Assembly: GCA_930367205.1 (NCBI GenBank)
Contig: OV884009.1
Coordinates: 88,619,189 to 88,683,188, forward strand
Direction of reading: 5' to 3'
DNA length: 64,000 bases
Source of the DNA: Acanthosoma haemorrhoidale
Lineage: Eukaryota; Arthropoda; Insecta; Hemiptera; Acanthosomatidae
The notes under the pieces: model-generated
Database searches by the model: none
What the model was told of the DNA's origin: nothing
What the model saw: only the letters and a program-made list of their open reading frames with translations
Part shown: piece by piece, positions 46,540 through 58,128 of the stretch
Layout: the number at the start of each line of letters is the position of its first letter
Numbering within the stretch: the first letter of the stretch is position 1
Translations under genes and position numbers: made by a program

Positions 46540-47787
46540 CATGAAGATCGAACATGAAGAACATCGGGAAGACAGTACATGAAATCCCATTAAAATCGGA
46601 CCGAATAACGTACGTGAAGGAAAGACGCTATCCGCAGGCACTCCGCCAACATATCTGGAAAGAAATCGACAGCTTAAGACAACAGGATATAATAGTGGAT
46701 AGCACATCACCGTATAATAGTCTTCTGTGCGCCGTAAAAAATAAGAGTAAATCGGGAAAGGAGGAGGAGAAATATAGAATCTTCGTCGATTTAAAAAAAT
46801 TAAATGAGAACACAACGGATGAGAAGTATCCAATTCTTCGGTTTGAAGACATCCTCGACAGACTGAATGGAGCTACAACCTTCAACACCTTGGATTTGAA
46901 AGCAGGGTACCATCAAATCAAAATGAGCACTACCGATCAACACAAAACAGCGTTTACTTTCGAGAGGGGGCAGTATGAGTTCACTCGGATGCCATTTGGT
47001 TTGATGAACGCTTCGATTACTTTCCAGCGATTGATGGACGAAATCCTGAGGGGAATTGACGAGGCGGTATGCCAGATTTATATGGACGATCTGTTGATCT
47101 TCAGCCGAACAGAATATGAACACATTAAACATCTCCGGAGGGAAATCCAAACGATTCCGTGAATTCGGGTTAAAATTTTCCATGGAAAAATCATCGCTGG
47201 GAAAGGATCGGATCAACTTTTTAGGGCATACCATCTCGAGGGAGGGAGTTCAGCCGGATTCCGCGAAAGTCGATGATGGCGGTGCCGAACGATGTCAAGG
47301 GCATTCGGCGCCTTTTAGGTACGCTTAATTACTAACGGCGTTTTGTGCCAGACATGGCAAAGTATCTCGTGCCCATCAGTAACCTGCTGCGGAAGGAAGC
47401 GCAGGTAGTGATCACACCTATTATGAATCAATCCTGGCCTTTCCCGATTTGACCGATGCAACGGAGTATGCATTGGGATCAGTGCTGTCGCAGGAAGGAG
47501 ATGGCGGGGAGCGACCGGTGGTGTACGTGAGTCGAAGACTGACCGACACGGAGACACGGTACAGTGCTCTTGAGCGCGAACTTCTTGGAATTATATGGGC
47601 TATTAATCATTTTCGTCCATACGTCTTCGGGTGGAGATTCAGAGTATATACGGACCACAGACCTCTTCAGTGGGTGGGGAAGGTGAAGGAATCATTCGCC
47701 AGGGTGACACGCTGGAAGGAGGTTTTGTCACAATACAATCTGGAAATTGTATATAAACCGGGGAAGGACAATGTAGTGGTGGAATGA
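46540..47787 (+). pseudogene. Ty3/gypsy-type pol remnant: RT and RNase H
   Basis: The first frame (46554-47162) carries the RT domain: 'IFVDLKKLNENT', 'FNTLDLKAGYHQIKM' (first Asp), 'FTRMPFGLMNASITFQRLMD' and the catalytic 'YMDDLLIFS'. After a frameshift (about 47110-47160) 'FSMEKSSLGKDRINFLGHTI' follows. A short gap and shift then lead to RNase H at 47449-47787: 'TDATEYALGSVLSQE', 'YSALERELLGIIWAINHFRP', 'YTDHRPLQW'. The final D-A-L-S-R equivalent is replaced by a stop. No protease, integrase or LTR was found. The lineage resembles 17.6/297-type elements. GC content is higher than in the neighbours, which suggests a younger insertion than the LINE fragment it follows. Confidence 0.85.
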
Positions 47788-49302
47788 ATATCCCGAGTGA
47801 TTACAGTAAATGCAGTCGAGGAGGGGGAAACTTCCGGGGATCTCAGACAATTTATCCAGGAATGGGCGCCCGGGGAAGATGGAAGTCGCGGTACGCGGAT
47901 CTCGTTAGTGAGAGCATAGAAACCATTAGCTGTTTGATACTGCATACTTAAGTAACTTTTCAGTACTGAGTTGTGCAAAGCTAAAACACAAACTAAGCAC
48001 AAAGGACAAAAACTGTCTAGAGGCATAATATTAAACACATTTGTACGATCAAACTACGTGAAAATAAACGTCCATAGTATCGATTGGAATCTATTACTTA
48101 CAAATATCAACTGTAACCCGGCAAAGTCAGTTATCTGGCAATCCCCCTCTATGCGCTGGAAACCCCGCTTTTAGTAAACAGGCGTTTTGTCCCCAAAGCC
48201 AGCGAGGGCTGTGTGAGTAGAGTGACGCTCTGTTTCTGAAGGGTTAGATGGTATATGACATGCACCATGGCTCTACTGGGTTCTTATATTTTTGTTTTAT
48301 ACCATTAACTCTGGTAAATATCTAAGATAGATGAAATGGTAAATATTCCACATAATCCCCCAGGTTTTAAAGGGGATACATTGAATTACTAGTGCATGCT
48401 GGAATCGGTAGTGTCTTGAATTAAATATATATATCTAAAAAGTAAAAAAATGGTCAATATTTCCTTGAATATCTCTTCTTTAGCATAATTATGACTAAAA
48501 ATCCTCCGTTCCTTTACAACCTACTCTAATTTAAATAAGCCATAAACTCTCGCAATGAGATTCCACCCATCCAACCTGTATTTTCCATTCCACAAATATA
48601 TTCATATATATACATACATAACATATTTGTGAGTACATTTGTGGTGGTTTCAATGAACCAAACATCAAATTAAAACAAACAAAAATGAATAGAGGTAAAT
48701 GACATTCGCTAACAATTATAACTAGGAAAATATAGGTATACTAGTACGAGGGAAATGACGATGAAAGGTAACTGGAATATATGAAAATAGGTTATGAATA
48801 AAATTAATAGAAAAAATACGGAAATAATACTAATAATGAATTAATTATGAATCGTAAGATTCTAGGTTGGTAAACTCGATTTAAAGATCGGAAGAGTTGG
48901 CGAGTGAGGAATATTGATAGGAATTGAGGACCAAAGGATTCGCCATTGATAAGAAAAGAGCGATCAATGGAATCAGATTTGTGAGCTGATAAATACAAGT
49001 TGGATGGGTTGGATCTCATTACGAGATTTTATTACTGATTTGAATTAGAGTAGGTTGTAAAGTTAAGGAGGCTTTTTAGTCACGATAATGCTAAGGAGGA
49101 GAGAGACCATTTTTTACTTTTTATTTTTCACCACCAAGCTGATAGGGCTGAAATTGGACTTAAACGATATCAGGAGAGTTACTATTCGTTTCAGCAACCC
49201 CATTAACTATGGGTTCAATAGTTAATAGTTACTAACGCTGGTCATTTTCTATTCGATCTTATAATTAGCTCTGTGCTCTGAATGTTATATGCTCTTTGTT
49301 TC
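47788..49302. other. DNA between the retroelement remnant and the PWWP gene
   Basis: 47920-48260 is somewhat GC-richer without a frame and could be an LTR or 3' part of the preceding element (no partner seen). The rest is AT-rich. 48595-48640 holds a short palindromic TATA-rich stretch. Confidence 0.3.
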
Positions 49303-49307
49303 TCAGT
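49303..49307 (+). promoter_or_regulatory. Candidate initiator (TCAGT) of the PWWP gene
   Basis: TCAGT, the arthropod initiator core, lies 58 bases before the ATG, just ahead of a CG-rich bit (GACGCCGCCGC). There is no TATA box at -30, as is common for housekeeping genes. Inferred only. Confidence 0.35.
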
Positions 49308-49360
49308 AGACGCCGCCGCTTTAAAAGTGAAGTTATAGTGCGTTTGACTGTGGATTGACA

Positions 49361-49392
49361 ATGTCAGAATTTAAAATAGGCGATTTGGTTTG
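49361..49392 (+). CDS. PWWP-domain protein (GLYR1/NDF-like), exon 1
   Basis: The ATG at 49361 (context TTGACAATG) opens M-S-E-F-K-I-G-D-L-V-W. The exon ends at a donor TTTG|GTAAAT, leaving TG, which the next exon completes to TGG (Trp). G-D-L-V-W is the first strand of a PWWP domain, a chromatin reader that binds methylated H3 tails and DNA in the nucleus. A start so close to the domain matches the insect NDF/GLYR1 arrangement. Confidence 0.75.
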
Positions 49393-49469
49393 GTAAATTA
49401 TATTTTTATTGATTGATATTTTTACAAACTGTTAAAAAGAGTGGTATACTGTTATTAATTCTGTTTTAG

Positions 49470-49506
49470 GGCGAAGATGAAGGGTTTTCCGCTTTGGCCT
49501 GGACTT
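49470..49506 (+). CDS. PWWP-domain protein (GLYR1/NDF-like), exon 2
   Basis: After a 77-bp intron ending TTCTGTTTTAG, this 37-nt exon completes 'GDLVWAKMKGFPLWPG' and ends C-T-T|GTAAGT in phase 0. The motif F-P-L-W-P is the signature P-W-W-P position. Microexon structure at this point is plausible for a conserved gene. Alternatives such as HDGF-like proteins share the motif, but the downstream exon favours GLYR1/NDF. Confidence 0.78.
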
Positions 49507-51369
49507 GTAAGTATATACTTTCATGTGAACTATGTTATTTGTTATTTAAAGTTCTCAGATATCTTTAGAAAATATTAATATTGTGGTGGAATTTAATTAT
49601 CTGTATTGCTGCATTTCACTGTTTTGTTTTTTGTTGAAATTAAGAATATTTAATATTATCTCTAACTGTCCTAGTTAAAATTTCTTTAATTGTTTATTTG
49701 TGATAAGTGTGTCTATTCACTTTAGGTTATATATTATTTTTCCCTTTTGCTTGTTTTCCCCCTTGGATGTTATATTTTGTATCTATTAAGTCAATAGTTA
49801 ACAGGTCTTATGAAAAATGTGAACCAACACTATATCCCATGCGCATGTATCCTGTTACATGTTTCATTTAATAACAGGTTTTCTCAGTCCAGTCAGAAAA
49901 AGTTCATTTTGAAAAGCTTGCTTTCACTTTACTTTCTTTAAAAATTTACAAGATGCTCAATTTCAAGTATTTAATTGATTAACTGATTGCTTTATACACA
50001 ACAGTGATCAGATGAACCAATTTATAGTTCTCTAATATGAAGGAACTTATATTAACTCAAACTGAGATATGTTCATTGTCAAGGAGATTTAATTATGACA
50101 GTGACCGTTTATCACATCATTACAAATCTTTGTTTTTACTTGAGATTAAAGGATTGTCATTATTGATTAATGGTTTTTTTTATATTTCTCCCAATCTTAC
50201 TTTTACTAAAAGACTTCTACTATTTGTGTGTGCTCAGAAGAGTTTTTACGGATATAAAATGTTCAAATTAGACTAATATTCTTACCATTATTTGGCCCTA
50301 CATTCCAGAACTCTTCTTAAATGTAATTGGTGTCAAGTGATTGAGTTGTAGAAATTGTTGAGTGATCGGCTCAAATTGATGAAAGTATAAGTTTTTATCA
50401 AATTTATTAATGGAAAAAATTTTAACATACAGCATTAGGTCCTGATAACTAGAAAATAATGTAACAGTATGCTGAAACTTTTTCATTTGTAAATTTGATG
50501 AAAACCTGACTATCAATCTAAGCTAATTTCCCAACAAACTCTTCCACTCATTTTTATACTCAAGGCTAACAATGAACTCGCTGTATACTAAGTAGTGACA
50601 GTTGGTTTGTTTTTTTCTAGGTCAAGCATTTAGAACTATATGTGAGGGTGGGTGTAATAAGGGTTTTGTTTATCCTTTTCTTCGTGCGCTGAGCTGAGAC
50701 AGGGGCTCTGTTCCTCAAGTGCCACTAAAGAGTGGGCGAGACACTTAATTCCCATAAACAGGCAAAGTGAAAAAAATATCTCACAATGGAGTCCTGATCA
50801 GATTAAAAAAATAAACCTGTTGAACAGTAATCGTTATTTTTTAACAATAAATGTTCAGATTAACTTCCTAATCAATAATCCTCTGACAGATTTCTGAATT
50901 TCCTTCCCTTTTAAAGCTATATGAGAGCCAACTTTCGGTACAAAAAAACTTTACTCTTACATAAATCCCGGACAGGAGCTAATTACTTTAAATTTATTTT
51001 GTAAAAAGAAACTACGATCCCCCCCCCTTTCAAGTAGTGATATGAGGGTTTTTTTAATCCCCAGGAGTAGATACACCTCTAAATCTATTATTAAATTTTA
51101 TTATTCAAGAATTTCATATGATCATAATACAAAAACAACACCAGAACAAAATATAAACTAAAAGAGCTGCCCAATTTTTGTGAGTTTAGTTGAAAAGACT
51201 TAAGATAGGTTAATGTTTATACCTTTAACAATCTATACCTTGAAATGCCTATAGAGAGCAGAAAAGCTTTTATTTTGAGTCCAAGTACCTAGTAACCTCA
51301 TTAGTTACTTCTTTAGCACGGTCAGTCCATGATTACATCAGTCATGTTTACATAGAATCAATCAGCAGT
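49507..51369. other. Intron 2 of the PWWP gene, first part
   Basis: AT-rich, with 79- and 72-codon frames lacking support. 50640-50760 is GC-richer without a match. No exon was recognised. Confidence 0.4.
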
Positions 51370-51440
51370 CTTCATGGCCTAGAGGTTAACATGCCTGACT
51401 ATTTACTTAGGAGACTTTTATTTCTGGTTTTCAGTTGATA
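51370..51440 (+). mobile_element. tRNA-derived SINE head
   Basis: 'CATGGCCTAGAGGTTAACAT' followed by GCCTGACT has a near-perfect A box (TGGCCTAGAGG) and D-arm/anticodon-arm spacing. The B box is decayed (about 51425-51440). It lies in intron 2 of the PWWP gene. Confidence 0.5.
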
Positions 51441-51715
51441 CTTTCTTCTTTCCACTGTCACTTTAAATATATTCTGGAGGGTTTACATAGCCTCATGAGG
51501 AAAAATATTCTTCAGCAACATCTATCAACAATTGCAGGACCTTTGGTGATAGCTGTTTAATACGCGTAGCTAGTAGTAGAGTACGCGGGCTACCTCGACA
51601 CTTGACCTACACTGTACCAGTCACCACTACATAATGCCCTTCCACTAGAGAGAGGACATATTTGGGGCATGCCCTTGCATTTCCGAATCTCCTGTTTAGT
51701 CCAGTCTGCCATCTT

Positions 51716-52483
51716 CATGTATATATATACATGCATAAATATAAAAGCATTATATTATATTACATTTTATAATTTATTAATTAATACATAATTAAAATCA
51801 TTTACTTCAGAATTACAAAAAAATGAACTCAGTATTATTAAATCATTGAATTCATTCCAAAAATAATTCACTTTAGAATTACTAAAGAAATGAACTCAGT
51901 TTTATCGATTATAAGAATTTATTTTATGTGAACTAAACTAATTTTCATGCATTTATAATTACAATAATGAATAAAAATATTTTATATATTTTAAAATTTT
52001 AAATAACAATAAACTTGAACACAATAATAAAAAAACTAATTAAAGAAAAAAAGACACAGATTGGTATAATTCTATATTAGCCAAGTCAAAATAAATCCCA
52101 CTATTTTATTTATAAGTTTAAATGTCTTAACTTTTCTCACAGTATTTATTTTGTTTACTCTCAAGTGCAATGTACATTTAGATATTTTTTGACAAACAAT
52201 ACATTTGATGTCATTGAACAGGTAATAAACGAAAAGCCTAGTCCAATATTAAAACAAATGAAGGGAATTCTTTCGTCGGAAAACATCAATTTTAGTAAGT
52301 TGACCATTGAAAAAGCAAAAATCTAATGAATTAGATGGAACGAATTTGCTGATTTAATAAAACTGAGTTCATTCCTTTTGTAATCTTGAACTGAATTAAT
52401 TTTTTATTATGTATTAATTAATACATTATAAAATGTAATATACTATAATGATATTATATTTATGTACATATATTTTGTGAACA
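51716..52483. mobile_element. Inverted-repeat (foldback/MITE-like) element
   Basis: About 150 bases at each end are inverted repeats of each other. The left 'TATTACATTTTATAATTTAT' pairs with the right ATACATTATAAAATGTAATA, and the match continues inward through TTACAAAA...ATGAACTCAGT. The ~450-bp middle is unique. A plus-strand frame without an early ATG is open from about 52078 to a stop at 52324-52326 and includes 'EQVINEKPSPILKQMKGILS'. No transposase motif was seen, so it is probably non-autonomous. Confidence 0.7.
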
Positions 52484-53910
52484 TTGAATTGAATTTTTTA
52501 ATGTTTAATAAAACTGAAACTGTTGTTTATTTATCCGTTTTACTATACAATTCTTAAGCCACTAAAAAATTTGACTTTGCAAAAAAAATTTAATTTGATT
52601 TAAAAAATTCTGATTTTGACTTGGAAAACTCTATATATTTAAAATAGGACTGGGGAAAAAATGGCCCTCACTTCTGGCCACTGAAAAGCCAATTAACGGT
52701 AACTGCATAAATATGGCTGTTGTAAAAATAAAATATTCCGACACGTTTCTTTAAAATCTTAAGTTTATTTATCGAGATGCTGTGAATTTGACACCATACG
52801 CCAGTGATGGGCAAACTACGGCCCTCTTAGAGATCCTACCCTGCCTACCAAAGGTTTTAACTAATTTTCAATTTCAAACTTTAAAAAAATCAATTTAAAT
52901 ACGCATAAAATTGTTAAAATAGGTTTATTTGCTGTATGCTCCTTGCTTTATGATGTTTTATTTCCTGACAAGAAACATGATTTTGAATGTGTAAGCTTAC
53001 CTTCACAACTGTGACTTCCAGAGTCGAATGTATTAATAAAAATATGAACTAACGGTAGTAGTCAAAGATTGGTCAATGGGACCTCTGGTCCAATACTATG
53101 GACAATAGTCCTGTTATGATCAGTAGCTATTATTTATAAGAGATGTTGACGGAAACTTTTCTATTATTAGTAAGCATGCAGTCGTTAAACGGAACAACAA
53201 TAGGGTAAGATATTTTTCATAAATTTAGAGACGGCCTATCAACTTTGAAAGTATATATGACTAGCACATTTAATATTACGAGGGATGGAACACAAAATAT
53301 GCAAGGAAAAAATCTGGATTTTTTGGGATCTTTAATTACAAATATCGCTAGAACTATGTTGTATTTCTACATTGGGTCATACATTAAGAAACCGTTTGTA
53401 AATTAGCCTTGAATATAAAATATTTGCTTGCTGTAATCGGGAAGATCGTAAAAAACATTCTATCTCATCAGCATCCTCATGCTCACAGACAATTTCGAGA
53501 GTTTCTCGTCAGCATACAATTTTGATCAGGGCTATGGTTAAAAGAGGTGGCTGCATCAAGTGGAACCGTAAAGGGTGTCATAAGCAGCGAAATTAAAATA
53601 GATTTTAAACCACAATCCCATAATAAATTTTTTTTGACAAACGCTTTTCTGTATTGGTCTGTGTTATTCCAATATTGATGTGTACAATCTATGAATCAAA
53701 ACCGAAGGTTATTTAAAAGAAAAAAAACATTTGAGGAGCGGCATTTCGAAGATGCGTCATTCTGAGAAAATCTACCTAACGACCCTAGTTCAAAAGAAAG
53801 GTGTAGCGGAGGACGCGTCTTCAATCGAGTTTAATAGCTGAAAGACAAGATAGTTTCATTCCTCTAATAGATACAGTACTCTGAGGAATGTAAAATGTTA
53901 GAAGCTAAAT
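52484..53910. other. Intronic AT-rich DNA, nothing recognised
   Basis: No coding frame or repeat was matched. It lies in intron 2 of the PWWP gene. Confidence 0.35.
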
Positions 53911-54016
53911 GCTAAGATTTTGCATTTTTCACTGATCGTCTCTGGTATATGAACAAGTTAAATGCCAAGATTTTGCATTTTTCACTGATCGTCTCTGCTA
54001 TATGAACGAATGTGAG
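53911..54016 (+). repeat. 53-bp tandem duplication
   Basis: 'AGATTTTGCATTTTTCACTG' and the following ATCGTCTCTG...TATATGAAC occur twice at a 53-bp offset (first units 53911-53963 and 53964-54016), nearly identical over about 40 bases. It sits at the left edge of the retroelement remnant. Confidence 0.8.
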
Positions 54017-54988
54017 AATTCAACTAGATTATTTCATGAAATTAGAAAATGTGAGGGTCTAGTTCTAGTGAATAAAAATAATTTTATAAAAAAGAAAAAG
54101 GAAAAGCCATGCAATAATTGCGAACAATTAAACAAAGGTATCAGGTATCATCCAGAAGCTGGTTTAAAAAGAAAGACAAAAATGAAACTAGAATAATAGG
54201 AAGCAACTCAGTATTAGAAGTAGATCTAAACACAGAACAAAAAAAACGAATAATCACACCATTGATTAAAGTAAAAATATTATTAGAAGAGAAGTTACAG
54301 GTAAACGGGACATATGATCCAGGATCCCAAGTCTCTCTAATAAATTCAAAATAATTTAAGATAAATAAAAAAAATAGAAGACGTAAATAAGATATTTTTA
54401 AAAACAGTCAATGGTGTTACACAAACAAAAGGGGTAGTAACCATAAAAGTAAACAGTCTTGACATAGACAAATATGTTGATGTGTTCATTGTAGAGAAAG
54501 ATGATTTTGAAGATTTTCTTATAGAATTAGATATTATAAAAAAATTTAGATTAATCCAAAATGAGAATCTACAAATATTACAGAAGAAAGAAGATGAAAC
54601 AGGAAATACTGAGAAAAATAAAGAAAAAAATGGAGAAGTTAAAGTAAATTTTAATGAACATATCGAAGAAGACGGGTTCAAAATAAAATTAGATCACTTA
54701 GATGATATGAAAAAGATTAAGATAGAAAGAATGATAGAAAAGTACAATACAGTATTTGCCAGGAACAAATATTATGTGGGCACGGTTAAGGATTACGAAG
54801 CTAAAATTGACTTACTGGTGGACAGATTCTGCAGCAAGAGGCTATAGATGCACTATAGCAGATAAGAAGGAAATAGAAGATCTGGTGGCACAATTATATT
54901 ATAATTATGATTTAATTGAAGAGTCTTACAGTCCATTTGCAGCCCCCCCAGTAACGCTAGCATTCAAAAGAGATGAAAACAAACAAAC
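54002..54988 (+). pseudogene. Ty3/gypsy-type fragment: knuckle, protease, start of RT
   Basis: The plus strand first shows a Cys/His remnant ('PCNNCEQLNKGIRYHPEA'). After a shift comes a protease-like site 'GTYDPGSQVSLINSK' (D-P-G in place of D-S/T-G) at about 54307-54351. The RT leader follows at 54482-54840 ('KYNTVFARNKYYVGTVKDYE'), then, shifted, 'CTIADKKEIEDLVAQL' and 'ESYSPFAAPPVTLAFKRDEN' (to about 54985). The palm and everything downstream are absent, because the element stops at a mariner-like terminus. It is AT-rich, inactive and inside intron 2 of the PWWP gene. Confidence 0.7.
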
Positions 54989-55035
54989 AAGATTACGAGG
55001 GCAGTCTGAAAAGTTTCCGACCTCAACATGAAGAT
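54989..55035 (+). mobile_element. Possible mariner-type transposon end
   Basis: Directly after TTA, 'CGAGGGCAGTCTGAAAAGTT' begins, a sequence of the type seen at mariner ends in insects (recalled, not searched). It follows TA and cuts the RT leader of the retroelement remnant. No transposase and no opposite end were found, so the right boundary is arbitrary. Confidence 0.4.
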
Positions 55036-55668
55036 AGTAGCAGTCGTAAATAAAAGCTATGAATTTCTGAGAATTCTGCCTCACATGCATAAGTTAAGCA
55101 AAACACTCATTCTTCAAGAAATGATTTAAATTGACTGGGTATAATAGATGATTTTGCCCTTATACAGTTAATTCTTTGTACCACCATTTGCATTTTATTC
55201 TGAAGACTAAGATTCAAACTACAACGCTTTTTATTCTCAAATAACACTAGCATCCACCATGAACTCTTTTAAAATATCAGCATCACTATGTAACTACATA
55301 GCTAGTATATTCACAGCAATGGGGATGCATTTTATACAGACCTTAACAGTTCTTATCGAATCACCCTTAATGATATTCAGTTGAAGGACATGGCAACTCC
55401 TTGATGAATTTGCCGGCAGCTAAAGTCTAAGATAAGTGATAGAGATCTAAGTGAGGTTCTAAGATACATCTGTTAAGAATTATGATAAAGTTAAATAACT
55501 TTACAGACATAAGTGATATGTTTGTTAAAGTATTAAAATATATACATTGTTATTGCTTTAGGTTCAAAGGATGCTTTAATATTCACCTACATCATTCATT
55601 TTTAATGATTTCTTACTGCACATTATATATGTCAAATAATTAATGTATTGCAAATATTTGTTTTATAG
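55036..55668. other. Intron 2 of the PWWP gene, last part
   Basis: AT-rich. No feature was seen before the acceptor at 55668. Confidence 0.45.
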
Positions 55669-55763
55669 ATCACAGATCCACCAGAAAACATAAAGGCAGG
55701 GTTGAATATGAAAAAGGTAGATACAAATTGCCATTGTATCTACTTCTTTGGCACCCACAATTA
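55669..55763 (+). CDS. PWWP-domain protein (GLYR1/NDF-like), exon 3
   Basis: Acceptor TTGTTTTATAG opens in phase 0 and so joins exon 2 directly, giving W-P-G-L then 'ITDPPENIKAGLNMKKVD', followed by 'CHCIYFFGTHN'. The exon ends A-A-T-T-A|GTAAGT, leaving TA, which would become Tyr with T or C and fits the Y/H-A-W-I continuation of this domain. The middle strand F-F-G-T-x-(N/E)-x-A-W of PWWP domains and the D-P-P linker are closest to GLYR1/NDF, the nucleosome-destabilising factor whose C-terminus is a dehydrogenase-like fold. That part must lie beyond the window. Intron 2 is about 6.2 kb and transposon-rich. Confidence 0.75.
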
Positions 55764-57819
55764 GTAAGTTAGATTTTCAAATCAGCTATTTACTTTATAT
55801 AAAATAATTTGTTTCTATTTATTCTTAACTTTAGAATAGATAAACAATTAACAAAGCCATGTGGTGTTCAGAAATGTGTCCAGATTTGTCCCATGTTTTT
55901 ATATCACATGGTATCACTAGTTAATTTTACAATCTAGTACATTTCATGCTTAGGCAGAACAGGGTCTGGCTACTTTATGGTCTGATAAGTTAAAGCCCAT
56001 TAGTTGAGATTTCCTGATACCAAAAGTGTAGTCCACGCTGATCATCAACTTTTGGCCAAATAATGTTTGCTACTTAAAATGGCTGTAAACCAAGTGTAAT
56101 TTGTCCATTTCCAAATGTTCAGAATGTTGTTGGTCTTTTTGTTGTGTGGCCACATATGAGTAAAAAATTAGGAACTGTTCTTGCACCGCTTGCAGTTTAT
56201 TGTTTGATAAGTATAATTTTTGTATTCAATTTATATATTTTTAATCAATAAAAATCCAAGAAACCATCAACCATCTACTATGCTTCTTTTTCTTTTTATT
56301 CTTATTCTCCAACAAATAGATCCAGGAGTACATAATGATAGCTACTAAAATAGCAACAAATTTACTGTACTCCATAATACAGACAACTGCCAGTTCAGTT
56401 TGATCTAAATCGATTGAATTATTGAAATAATCCATTTAGCTGTCAGTTCTTGTCTAATATTCATTGTTTAGCTTGACCGGTCATCAATTGACTATTGGTT
56501 AGTGTTGAAGACAATATTTTCATTTAACGCATAATGACCAGTATGGACCCAACTTCACCTTTTTCAGACTATCCTAGATCAAATTTTAATGTATGTTTTG
56601 GTGTTTAGAGGACATACTGAGCATGACAGTCTGTGAGCAATTTCGCTAAACTGCAAAACACCTAAAGAAGCCATCATTAGTGGTTTTTGCCTTTTTGCCA
56701 GCCTTGGCATGTTTTTTTTCTTTCTTCGTGTCTCCCCTATTAAATGTGAAAGGTAACTCCCTAACACTAACAACACTAGCTCCTCAGAGCCATCTACCAG
56801 CCATGGTTACAATCTTCAGTTAGTCTGATCTCTTCATGAAGCATTGCATCATGAATTCATATTTTGTCTCCCTGAAGCCAATGAAAATGATTTTTTTTTA
56901 TGTAAAGTTTGCAGGATTGCCTTAAATCATCTTACTTGTACTAAAGCTGAGACCCTTACTAACTCATTGTGTACCGACATTACTGATGTTTTGACTCGTC
57001 ACTTCTAATGGGCCAAGTTAGATTGGTAGTTGGAGACTTTTCAACATCACTTTCTTACCAAACGACCTGTAAGTGGTTTTTACAGTCTGTTTTTGAAAAT
57101 GAAGGCGGTATTTTGTATCTGGCATAAATCCCGAAGCAACGGTAATTTCATAAAAAATTTCTAAAAAAAAGTCCCCCTTCAACTCAGATGACCTGACTTT
57201 TTTTTTTATTTGGGCATTTGTAGCAGATTTTCATGCCGAAAAGAACAAAAGTAAATAAAAAAATTGAAGAATATTCCAGCCTATGAGATGTTTGGTTAAT
57301 AAATGAGCCATTGAGTGCTGAAATCAGTCCAGCCAAAATTCCCCAATCAATTTTTATTCTCATCCCCATCATAACACAGCTTGTGTTATACTAATATTTG
57401 ATGGATTCAATTTGAAGGGTACTTTAAAATTTTTAATTTCCTATTCATAGAAATGTTGCTTTCTTTTCATGTAACTTTCAGCCAAAACATTTCGAAACTG
57501 GCATTGATTGTGCAGTTTTAATTTATTTAACAATTTGTCTATAGCTGTAACATAATAAACATAAATTATTCAACATTAGTATATTACAACTACTTTGTTT
57601 TTCAATTAAAAATAATAATTTAATAAGAAAAACTCACATTTTTGTAACAATAAACAAATGCTGTTCTGATGATGGTTAAATTAGTCACATATACTAATTT
57701 GTGAAACTCGCTACTGTTGGGTGATTCTTAGAAATATTTAACACGACTTTAGTTAGGAGTGAAAAGCTAAATGAAAGAAAATGCTCTTTATTCGGGATCA
57801 TTGTTCCCTAAAGACCCCC
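55764..57819. other. Intron 3 of the PWWP gene, first part
   Basis: AT-rich. No further PWWP exon (A-W-I segment) was found here, so it should lie past 64000. A C-run is at about 57818-57830. Confidence 0.4.
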
Positions 57820-57887
57820 CCCCCCTACACATTGACCCAATTGTTTTTGGCCATATTATAGATCTCTTCCTTCCATCCAGAATAGCC
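57820..57887 (-). mobile_element. Possible displaced 3' part of the LINE-D copy
   Basis: On the minus strand 'ILDGRKRSIIWPKTIGSMC' resembles the RT stretch that should follow 'KALHNLIMNIW' of the LINE at 62685-64000. It lies directly on the other side of the LTR element, as expected if the element inserted into the LINE. It is short and weak. Confidence 0.35.
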
Positions 57888-58095
57888 TGTTTGGATATTG
57901 TACTTTGTATTGGGTATATTTAAGAGTCATAAGGTAGCAACACTGTTGTTACCTCTTGTATGATTATATTTATTATTCATGGAGCCAGTTTTTTTAGAGT
58001 CGTAGTTGCCATGATCTGTAATGATGTAATTATGATAACTAAATGTGAATACAAATTTAACAGTTTTGATTATTCAATAATAGCCACACAAAACA
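57888..58095 (+). repeat. 5' LTR
   Basis: 208 bp, beginning TGTTTGG and ending CACACAAAACA. The internal TATTTAAGAG may serve as a TATA-like element. It matches the 3' LTR along its whole length. Confidence 0.93.
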
Positions 58096-58128
58096 TGGTG
58101 CAGTCAATAAAGTGAAGTTATTCGGATC

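Noticed and set aside
46628..47234. Minus-strand ORFs of 86-144 codons
   Set aside because: Antisense shadows of the retroelement RT domain.
47315..48038. Minus-strand ORFs of 80 and 123 codons
   Set aside because: Antisense to the RNase H region and its flank, with no motif.
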